A stretch of 64,000 bases of DNA from Phialocephala subalpina (lineage: Eukaryota; Ascomycota; Leotiomycetes; Helotiales; Mollisiaceae), in assembly GCA_900073065.1 (NCBI GenBank), contig FJOG01000004.1:1827604-1891603 (forward strand), in the 5' to 3' direction. Below are positions 1 to 8,606 of the stretch, one piece after another. The notes beneath the pieces are model-generated. The model made no database searches and was not told the DNA's origin. It worked only from the letters and a program-made list of their open reading frames with translations. A program made the position numbers and the translations under genes. Each line of letters begins with the position of its first letter. Position 1 is the first letter of the stretch.

Positions 1-2
1 AG

Positions 3-796
3 ATGGCTGGTCTTACTGGAAACATCAACCTCATCTCTTCCGGTGTCCAATACACACTCTTCATTATCTTCACCACGACCATGTTCTTCTTCATCGATAA
101 GACTGGCCGTCGCCCACTCTTGATTTATGGTGCTATCGGAATGGGAACCTGTCAATTCGTCGTCGGTGAGTCTTCCTTCCCTTTGCACTCTCAAATCAGT
201 CTGCTAACAGCCCACAGGTGGCTTGATTGGGTACCTACGGCAAACCCATCCCAGGTGGAGTTGACGGCAACGCAAACGTCGTTATCGAAGTCGAAGGCGG
301 TCCCGCCCATGCAATCATCGCATTTTGCTATATCCTAATCATCATCTACGCCCTTACCCTCGTGCCCGTAGCATGGGTATACGCCGCCGAAGTCTGGTCC
401 CTCGAGACTCGCGCAACAGGAATGTCGCTTGCTGCCGTCGCCAACTGGCTCTTCAACTTCGCTCTCGGTCTCTTCGTTCCTCCTGCTCTCCGCAACATCA
501 CTTACAAAATCTTCATCGTGTCTGGGATCTTGTGTTTCGGTGCGGCGGTTCAAGCGTTCCTTACTTATCCGGAGACTTGTGGGAAGACGCTTGAGGAGAT
601 TGAGTTGATGTTTAGTAAGGGTGGCCCGAGGCCGTGGAACACGAAGCCAGGTGGATCTAGACTTGATGCAGAGATTGCAGCGGTTATTGAGAGGAAGACT
701 AATAAGGGGGAGATATATGAGAATAGACCTGGGGATGATATTACGGAGGAGAAGGGGACGAATATTACAACTCAGGCGCAGCATGCTGAGGCTTGA
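3..796 (+). CDS. MFS sugar transporter, 3' part (gene starts before the window)
   Basis: This is the C-terminal half of a sugar-porter MFS protein of the plasma membrane, importing a hexose, disaccharide or related sugar. Exon A runs to 165 (it contains DKTGRRPLL, the inter-helix loop motif). A 52-nt intron (GTGAGT..CACAG) spans 166-217 and the last exon ends with TGA at 794-796. The last exon has the family hallmarks VYAAEVWSLETRATG and YPETCGKTLEEIELMF. After splicing, the frame reads GGLIGY, but the conserved continuation (GTYGKPIPGGV) is in the +1 frame, and the frame needed has a TGA just upstream. One extra G in the GGG at 229-231 explains this, so the gene is either a recent pseudogene or carries a sequence error. 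Family assignment is firm; the substrate is unknown. Confidence 0.85.
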
Positions 797-1128
797 GTGG
801 TTTGATGGAGAAGGGGGGTTGTTTTGTTGAAGTGTTGACTTGAGATGGTGGGAGAGGTTTTGGAGAGAGAAAGGATGTGAAGGTGGGAGATACCCGTAAC
901 AAGATTGCTTTGAAGAATACATGATGTGAATCTTTGCATACATGTCTCAGGCTTCCTTTGCTTCATACTTTCAAGATACTTTGCTCGGTGGTTTCCTTCC
1001 TTCACATTGCGCATTTGACTATTCCGCATCTCTTTCACCTCATGTCATCGAAGCTACATATATCATCCCTTTCTTCTCATGATCTCAGAGCACACTAACT
1101 TCTCATCTTGCTCGTTTCAGCCAGTGTC
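797..1128. other. Intergenic, 3' flank of transporter and 5' flank of small ORF
   Basis: No gene is seen here. The reverse-strand open frames are antisense to the transporter. The second half is pyrimidine-rich and could be the 5' leader of the ORF starting at 1129. Confidence 0.4.
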
Positions 1129-1668
1129 ATGGACAACATGGATATGAATACCAAACCCATCCCTGTGGCCCTTCGACCCAGATATCCACCAGAATCTACA
1201 GCTACCACTGACGCCGACTCATCGTTGCCCGAGATGTGTGATACTTGTGGCTCCACCACCATCCCAAACTCAGACACATCAACTGCGAGCGAACATGCAA
1301 GAGGCTACAACGACAAAATCCAGCTCTTGGATAAGTTAGAACAAGAAATCATGGATATGCTGTCAAAAATGAGGGACTTGGTGTCTCAGGAAAGGGAGGA
1401 TGGAGGACAGAAAGAGGATTTGAGGATGGAGAATGTCAATACTGAAGGTGGCTTGGGAGATGGATGTTAGGAGAGTGCAAGCAAAAGCACAGAATCGCGG
1501 TTGGGGGGCTTGAATGAGAAGGCGAAGAGGTTCGAGGAGAGGTTGCAGGGGTTCGAGGATCGGCTTCTGGAGTTGGAGTGGTGGGAGGAGGGGACTTCGG
1601 CAGCAGTGGCGAACCGGTTCCATGACCAACCACACTTTGTTTCCTTGTATGTGCATAGGAAACTTTAA
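1129..1668 (+). CDS. Small charged/coiled-coil hypothetical protein, split by an in-frame TAG
   Basis: I do not recognise this family. The ATG at 1129 opens 113 codons. The N-terminus contains a CDTC motif, followed by a charged helix (DKLEQEIMDMLSKMRDL). A TAG at 1468-1470 stops it. The same frame continues for another 65 codons with equally coding-like sequence (EKAKRFEERLQGFEDRLLELE), ending at TAA 1666-1668. Two readings are possible: a 45-nt intron at 1448-1492 (GTGGCT..CACAG), which is divisible by three and would remove the stop, or a nonsense mutation (CAG to TAG). With the stop removed the product is about 165-180 aa with a C-terminal coiled coil. Function is unknown. Confidence 0.45.
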
Positions 1669-2210
1669 GGGAGTGTTCGGCAGGGTTGCTTTACTTGCAG
1701 GAATGCAGTCTGGGGACAAGATCGCGGCGTCACGTGTGATGTTAAGATAAAAAATGTGTTCCAAGTGTTCCTTGAAAGTGCCTCGCCCTTGCTCTTGAAT
1801 TTCGATATCCAAATGAACATGAGTGTTCCTCTTAAGATGATGGAGAAGGTACAGTTGTAAGACCTTGTCAGAAGATTGATCACATGTCTGAAGAACTAGC
1901 ATGCAGCCGAAATGAAACTAGGACCGCCTGGGCAATCTCGATCTCTCCTGACTTAATACACGAAGGATAGCAAATGCTTGATTTATAAATATCTACATTC
2001 ATATTTTGAAGCCTCGTATTCTCCATTCTCATTGGATCCAGATGCTTCGAATTTGAAAAGATGTATCGCTGTGCCTCAGGCACAAGAGTCCAGATGTGGT
2101 GGCTGAGGTGCAGCTGAAATTCCTTTTGCCGCCAGCCTTACTTGAGATGAACCGCATCGTTCATCTCAGACCAGGCTGTAAGCTTAAGACATTTTTCGCA
2201 AGGCTAGAAC
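1669..2210. other. Intergenic / 5' region of the Ras-ankyrin gene
   Basis: No convincing gene. Short reverse-strand frames lack domain signal. A moderately AT-rich stretch (about 1960-2050) precedes the Ras-ankyrin start codon. Confidence 0.4.
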
Positions 2211-3899
2211 ATGGTGGCGAATTCGAACTTGGCCGTGTACAAACTCGTGGTCCTTGGAGATGGCGGGGTTGGGAAGACGGCAATGATGATCCAGGTCTGT
2301 TCATGAACCCTCTGTGGCCTTTCGAGCTTTGCTAATAGACAAAAGCTCGTGCAAAATCATTTCGTAGAGACATATGATCCTACTATCGAAGATTCATATC
2401 GAAAAATGATGGGAATTGACGGCCAAGCATGCTTGCTAGAGATCCTAGACACAGCTGGCCAAGAAGAGTACACTGCTCTACGGGAGCAATGGATAAGAGA
2501 GAGTGAAGGCATCGTTCTGGTATACAGCATCACCAGTCGATACACATTCAATAGCCTTCGACAATTTCATGCCCAAATCCTCAGAGTCAAAGGTATTGAG
2601 ACATTCCCGGTACTCATCGTGGGCAACAAGTCGGATCGCGTCACTGAACGCGAGGTCTCGACACAGGAAGGGTTTCGCCTAGCCTCTGAACTTGGCTGCG
2701 AATTCACGGAAAGCTCAGCGAAGAACCGAAAATACGTCGAAGAATCGTTCATAGACATTGTACGACAGGTACGGAAACATCGTTTACTGTCACCAATACC
2801 GTCGCCAATCAGCGGCCCGAGTACTGAGAGCGTCAACAAAATTACCGGATTGAAGAGTCCTAAATCCAGAAAGAGAGATAGCTTCAGGTCTATCATCAGG
2901 AAGTTCTCCCGCTCCGAAATTCTCATCCCAGCTGGCGAAGGAAATACTGAAGAAGGACGTCTCAGACTTACGACTCGTCTGATCGAAGCCGCTCGCGCCA
3001 ATCGTGAAAGAGAAGTACGAGCATACCTTGCAGCTGGAGCCGAACCAGATGGTCAACCCGGAGTAGATGGGGCAGCTATTCACGCCGCATCAGCATCTGG
3101 GCATGTCAACATCGTCGCGCTACTTTTGAGAAAAGACGCCGCAGTCAACGCTAAGGGTCCGTCGGGAATCAGCCCCCTTCAGATCGCTGCGGCTGAGGGT
3201 CACTCCTCGATTGTCCGCCTTCTTCTTCACAAAGGTGCGCAGATTGAGCAGTCGAGCACACTCCACGGCACGGCCCTCTGCGCAGCTGCCTCGAGGGCTC
3301 GTTTTGAAGTCGTGCGGATCTTGCTTGAGAAAGGTGCGAATGTGGATGCTGTTGGCGGTCCCTATGGGAATGCTCTCCAGGCCGCTGCTTGGGTTGGAAA
3401 TGTCGCCATCGTCGAAGCTTTGCACAGAAATGGTGCTGACATCAACGCGAGAGGAGAAGGCGATTGTACAGCTCTGCAAGTTGCATGTTTTGCAGGCAAT
3501 GCTGGCGTAGTGCGGTCGCTACTCGTGAGAGGTGCCTCTGTTGATATGCCTGGCGGAAAATATGGCCGTGCTCTCGTTGCTGCTAACGCTGGTGGCCACT
3601 TCGATGTTGTCAAACTATTGCTACAGTACGGAGCGTCATTCGAGACGATACTTCTGCCTGGAGTTGGGAGAGCAACAGCTGCTGAGCCTTCAACTGATAA
3701 TTGGCCTCTAAGCTCTGGGACTTTTGCAGATCTATCGACGGCTGTACCACCCGATCCCGATGAACATGTCGAGGTACCAACATCACAGAACGACTCGGTA
3801 CAAGACACAACATCATCCGAACCCGATTACCGCTTTGCTTATAGGCCAAACTACCGTGATCCTGTCGATGTAGGAATGGGTGAGCTCCTTCAAACTTAG
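2211..3899 (+). CDS. Ras-type small GTPase fused to ankyrin repeats
   Basis: Exons are 2211-2294 and 2346-3899 (51-nt intron), giving about 545 aa. Residues 1-172 are a complete Ras domain: P-loop GDGGVGKT (16-23), Ras-like effector loop YDPTIEDSY, DTAGQ (63-67, with the catalytic Gln), NKSD (122-125) and SSAK. A basic Ser-rich linker follows. About seven ankyrin repeats then span roughly 210-430, with motifs such as AIHAASASGHVNIV and ALQVACFAGNAGVV. The tail is acidic and Ser/Thr-rich, with no CAAX box, so ordinary prenyl anchoring is not expected. Ras proteins are normally about 200 aa, so the ankyrin half is an added module that probably docks partners. The intron falls at the usual place just after the P-loop. 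The 3' end is uncertain: a good donor (GTGAGC at 3880) could splice on to other exons. Confidence 0.88.
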
Positions 3900-4359
3900 G
3901 CGCAGAAATAGATGAGGGTAGTAGTGTGACTACGGTTTTAGAGGATAGTGGTAATGATGAAACTCATGAATCTGACTCATAGATACACAGCACCTCCAAA
4001 GACTGACTAAAGGACTAATCTGAGTCTGGCATACTATTTGTTTGTGACCAGGAATCGATGGTAAATGAAGAGGGCTGGGTTGGGGATTATCCTCCGGATG
4101 ATCTCGGGCCGGACTGGAAATTTAGTTACCCCGAAATCGTTTGCATCTTTTGCTTTGATGTGTTGATGCTTCAACCCTCTCGAGGACATTTCTCAGCGAG
4201 TTCTTAAGAATGTGTTTCAAAAATATTTGAAAAATAGATGGGTTCTGTTCCGACGTGCCGTCATCTGAAATGGCTATTCGAGATTCGAGAGACCTCGGAC
4301 AAGACTTCGAAGACATCCAAATCCTCAAGTGCGAGCCGCAACGTGGAATCTTGCAATGA
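3900..4359 (+). other. Probable additional 3' exons of the Ras-ankyrin gene
   Basis: Three open, acidic, coding-like stretches follow the TAG at 3899 in shifted frames: 3902-3982 (contains TTVLEDSGNDETHESD), about 4052-4120 (NEEGWVGDYPPDDLGPDW, after a good CCAG acceptor) and about 4239-4359 (SSEMAIRDSRDLGQDFEDIQ, ending TGA). Splicing from the GTGAGC donor at 3880 to the AG at 3941 gives a short in-frame tail ending at 3982. The further exons do not join in phase with the splice sites I can see. They are either alternative C-termini or a decayed tail. Confidence 0.4.
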
Positions 4360-5649
4360 ACCAAGATCAGCTTTTCCAAGTACTCAGAAAAAAAGAGAAA
4401 GCTCGACAGAACAAGAGCACATGGCAGCTGCAAACATCACCAAGCTTCCAAAACCTAGCAAATGGCATCTTGTAAACTATTTCACTTCACATAAATGCAT
4501 CAAACAGCCCACACAAAGTCTGGCAGTTTACCTAGGGGTGTACAGCAACATCCCCAAGACCCGAGATAGTCGAGGCAGCTGAAGCCCAGAGCAGCGATGA
4601 AGTCCGTGGTGAGAACCGGACTTTGGGTGTGTATTTATACCTGTGCTCGGCGAGGGGTTGCGAAGAAGGCCCCAGTCTATTTAACCCAAAATTGCTGCAG
4701 CTGAAATAGATTCACTTGAAGTTTGCTTCACAATCATGAGAGGAAGCCAGAACAAGGAGCCGCGTGCCACACACTGCCAGCGAGTATAAATATCTCCCCT
4801 CCTCACCGCCTTTCCTTCCCATAAACCTTTGACTTCTTTCAGCCATGGCTTTAGGAGCCTGCCTCCACTGTCGCATCTTCCTTAGACTTCTTTGTGGTAG
4901 GAACAGCCTTGTAGACCATATTCTCTGCTTCTCATCCATAGTCCAAGAGTGGTCTGCAGCCTGTCTGCTATTCGCAGTAGAAGGTTTATGCGCAATAACA
5001 AGCAATTGACAGTGAAAGGCATATGACAGTGAACGCTGAGACCATCCAAAGCTACAGGTTTAAAGGAGTATGAACGAAGCTTTCAAAATCAAGTAGATAC
5101 AATCAAAGGTGAAAGGAGAGATAGATAGATGACTTGAGGAGTTCCGAGTTGTTGTATGGCAAGAACCTGAGCGCTGTCGGTGGTTCATGGAGAGGGTATT
5201 GTCCTCGACCTTCCCTCTGTACCATCTATTTATACTCCTCAAAAAGCGGAGAGCTACAAGTCCACTTGACCAAAGATGAAAGTCACGATTCACAAATATC
5301 AAACGCAAAATAAGCCGCGGTTTGGTTCAGTCATTTGCCATTCGTCCCATGCTTTTTAAAAACTTTTTCCATCCATACCCTCCAGATCCATCATCCATCC
5401 AGGAGAAGCACGCAGAAAATGCCAGCAACGAGTTCCGCAAAACAACACCAAAGCCAATGCTCCGAATCTAAGTCAGAAAGGAGAAAAAGGCAGAATCAAA
5501 GTAGACACAAATGCAATGCCGCTACAATCCCAGTTTCGCCCGCCGATCATATGCTGCAAAACGAGGAATAGCAAGGAGATATTACAGTTTGTGGACTGAG
5601 CTTCAACTTCACCATTTGATAGAGGAGAAGCTCAGATCAGGGGAGTGAT
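4360..5649. other. Intergenic, about 1.3 kb
   Basis: No gene supported. There are two TATAAATA-like sites, near 4785 (forward) and near 5228 (reverse sense). The open frames at 4712-5308 and 5335-5571 have no recognisable motifs. The right end is the 3' flank of the RGG-protein gene. Confidence 0.35.
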
Positions 5650-7271
5650 TTACGACTCGTCGGATCCACGACCACGGTTGCCTCGTGGGCCACCTCGTCC
5701 TCCACGGAATCCTTCACCTCCTCGGCCTCGGAATCCGCCACGGCCACGGTTGAATGAGCCGTCGCCTCGTGGGCCACCTCGTCCGCCGCGGTATTGGTTC
5801 TGGCCTCGTCCTCCTCGGTTTCGTTGGATTTCCTGGAAGCCGTCGTTGGGGTTTGGTGGGGTTGAGATTGGCTGGGAATGTTAGTCAATGGTCTTATGAT
5901 TTGTAGATATAGGTAGCTTACTTGAGTTGGGCTCTCCGGCTGGTCATCGGCCCAGCTTTGGACTTGGGATGGAGCAGCTGGTGTAGCAGTGATCCCGGTG
6001 TCGGTCTCGGTGGCATCACGAGGAACCTCAACCCACTCCTGAGATGTAGAGAGATCATTGCTGTGATCCCAGTTGGCCTCAGCGGCAGCATTGGCAGCTC
6101 CGTCACCAAAGCCAGAGTTTTGTGGAATGCCTTGGGTCTCGAACACTGGCTCGCCGTGGCCATTAGTCAGAGAAGCGGCTTGGGGAGCATCGATCTCAGT
6201 TAGACCGGCATTGGCAATTGTGGGATCACTCTGAACTGGGTATTCGGAAGTCTCGACGGCAGGAGGCGTGCCTGGTACAGTTTCCTCATCATCGACGTCG
6301 CGGAATTCAGGCTCAGCAGAGATTGTTGGTGGGACCGCTGAGGAAATTGTCTTGAGATGGGCGACTGTGAAATTAGAAATTAGTATATACTTCAAAGCTA
6401 GGGAAAATTCAACTCACAATCAATACTAAGGACATCACCAGTGACTGCAACGACCTTCTCACTTGTGCCCTGGATCAGGTTCATCATAGCAGCAACCGCG
6501 GTAGCATCTCCAGTGTAAACTTGACCAAGAAGACCCTCAAGTGCCTTGCTCTCCTCCAACTCAGCAGCCTCTTCCTCTGATCTCCTAATAGCAGCCAACT
6601 TCAAGAATTGTGAGAGTAATAGCAGGTTGTCTTGTTGTTCCTTCTGAGCAGCCAGCCCAGCCTCGAGCTTGGCAGCTGCAACAGCGTCTGCCAATTCCTT
6701 GTTCGCACGTTCCGTCAAGCTCTTCTCGAATTCAGCCTTCTCTGCTTGGGTGGCAGACTTGTAGTCCTGGTCGAACTTTTTGTATTGTGCGATTTGTTCC
6801 TCCAGTTGTGTGAGAGATGCTTGGAGAGCTGGCTTCTTCAATATCTGGGCCTTTTGGTCGGCATTGATCAACTTGGCAGACACCAGCTCATCGAGGGATT
6901 TCCCAGGGTTAGAAGCGACGATGCTGTCAACCTTGGAGGCATTGGTCTGGAAGAGAAATTGTTAGCAGAGGAGAGGGAGCTCGGTCGGTGGCATGAACTC
7001 ACAATCTTCTTATTGACATTGCGGATGTTCCTGCGCACATGTTAGACCGATGCCCCGTTCGATCCAAGATCATCACTCACTTGTACAGCTCCTTGATGTA
7101 AGGACTCTCGTAGCCACCGTCACCGGCGGTGCTGTCTGCGGCACTTGGAGTGGCTTCTGTGACGGCTGGAGCTGAAGCTTCAGACTCGGCGGAAGCAGCC
7201 TTGGCCTTCTTCTTCTTGGCAGACTTCGACTCCGTCTTGACGGCAGGGTTTTGAGTGGCAGATGCAGCCAT
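5650..7271 (-). CDS. Caprin-like RNA-binding protein with C-terminal RGG box
   Basis: There are five exons (7271-7081, 7030-7003, 6946-6418, 6364-5922, 5871-5650), giving about 470 aa; all introns are GT-AG and about 50-57 nt. Order: a low-complexity Lys/Ala-rich N-terminus; a conserved helical domain from YIKELYKNIRNVNKKI through a long Gln/Glu/Lys coiled coil; an acidic Pro/Glu/Thr-rich middle; and a C-terminal RGG/RG tail of about 60 residues (RNRGGRGQNQYRGGRGG and on to the end). The helical part resembles the Caprin-1 dimerisation region, and RGG boxes bind RNA or ribosomes. I infer a cytoplasmic mRNP or stress-granule role. The RGG exon lies in a different frame from the preceding ORF, so unspliced reading misses it. 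Gene structure is firm; the Caprin link is tentative. Confidence 0.8.
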
Positions 7272-7920
7272 TGTGCGTGTTGCGGAATTTATGTAGAATC
7301 GATCTGGGGAGCCTGGGCGAAGGTGTTGTACAATGACTCGTTGCAGAGTCGCGTGTAGAGTTTTCGTTTAGGAGTTACACGTAAAGTATAAATGATCGAG
7401 ACGGCAGGTATCGGCAATCTAATTAATACGGAGTGAATTTCGTAGGTAAAGGTGAGTGAATGGTTCGTTATGAGGTTTGGAGAGGAAGTATTGAGAAATA
7501 TTCCTTAGGAGCTTTGGTGAAGCAAACCTTGTTGTCTTAGCGAACCGAGAACCGTGAGGAACCACAAAGAAGTCAAATGAGGAGTCACATTGCACGAATG
7601 CCCGGCTTTTCATTTACTTGATTTCTTGATTTGCTGCATATAATAGCACCATAGTTTCTATTCCGAGAATATTTTCCTTTTAGCTCTTGAATTCAGCGTT
7701 CTGACAGGGCTCTCCATTTCTAGAGATGCGTTGTCACCACGTTAACCCCTGGACAGTGCAGCCTTGTAGCCTCGCCTTCTCAACTGCGCCTGCCATCATT
7801 GATTCCTATGATTCTGGTCCAGCTTCTGTTCTGGTGGTGTACAGCATGACCAATGCTCATGTCAATGCAGGTTCTATCCTCGATGTTCCATCTGATGTAG
7901 GTCTTTTCGTCCCAAGCCGT
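7272..7920. other. Intergenic between RGG gene promoter and CENP-W 3' end
   Basis: Holds the upstream region of the RGG-protein gene (right of 7271) and the 3' flank of the CENP-W-type gene. I see no additional gene. Confidence 0.4.
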
Positions 7921-8362
7921 TCACCCCTTGAATTTCGAAAGCGACATCTGAATCGAAAACAGACATTAGCAACTCAAATCGATATGGCAGAGGCCCCAGC
8001 TTGGATATATGCTTACTGCAGTCACTTTCTTGACACTCTTCGCGCTGATTCCTCGTTCTCCCGCCTCCTTCGCGTTGATGCTGGCCTCCTTCATCAAGCT
8101 AAAATACCATTGTTAGCCATCATCCCCAAGATTCGCATCACCACTACAGAATCATCTTGCAGATCCAGAGGAAAGTCGCGTACGTTTGTAGGAAAAGGGC
8201 GTAATCGAGGAATATCTGCAGAGAAAGTCAGCAAGGAGCATGATGTGACGCGTCGAGAATACCCACCAAAACATCGACATTCTTGCTGACATTGCGCTTC
8301 GAATGGGCTTTGACAATCTTCTTGACTGTAGCTCGCGGATAGAGTTTCTGACCAGCTGCCAT
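7921..8362 (-). CDS. CENP-W-type histone-fold kinetochore protein
   Basis: Four tiny exons (8362-8267, 8215-8184, 8098-8017, 7947-7921; 96+32+82+27 nt) encode 78 aa. Introns are 51, 85 and 69 nt. The protein runs from KLYPRATVKKIVKAHSKRNVSKN through IFLDYALFLQ and EASINAKEAGERGISAKSVKKV to a SLSKFKG end. This is the CENP-W pattern: a histone fold preceded by YPRATVKRIVKAHS. CENP-W pairs with CENP-T in the inner kinetochore (CCAN) and binds centromeric DNA in the nucleus. It is head-to-head with the aminopeptidase gene, 244 bp apart between the proposed start codons. No exon exceeds 100 nt, so ORF scans miss it. Confidence is high because all four exons join in phase and match the family from end to end. 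Confidence 0.9.
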
Positions 8363-8606
8363 CTTGATGAACGAATGCGAGTTGAGAGAAGTGGTGCAGT
8401 TGCAATGTTCCAGTCGAGTTTGGTGATGGTGTTTATTCAAAAGTCAGCCTCGCCGCGCTCGATTGGGAAAGCGTTTATAGCCAATAGGAGTTGACGCCAG
8501 GAGCTCGGTTACGAATTGGTACCCCACAACAGCTATTCCGACGCCCAATGTGGCAGGCCGTCTTCAGACCTCACATCTCGCTTTCCCAAAGTGCTCGCCT
8601 TTACTC
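8363..8606. promoter_or_regulatory. Bidirectional promoter, CENP-W gene / aminopeptidase gene
   Basis: 244 bp separate the two divergent start codons, so both promoters must lie here or overlap the 5' leaders. No clear TATA box is seen. Confidence 0.5.

Noticed and set aside
335..943. 202-codon ORF on the minus strand
   Set aside because: Antisense to the sugar transporter's last exon.
4770..4810. TATAAATA-CTCCCCT block similar to 56215-56240
   Set aside because: About 20 similar bases only, no extended repeat; likely chance or a common promoter element.
7726..8289. 187-codon ORF on the + strand
   Set aside because: Antisense to the CENP-W micro-exons and their introns; no motif.
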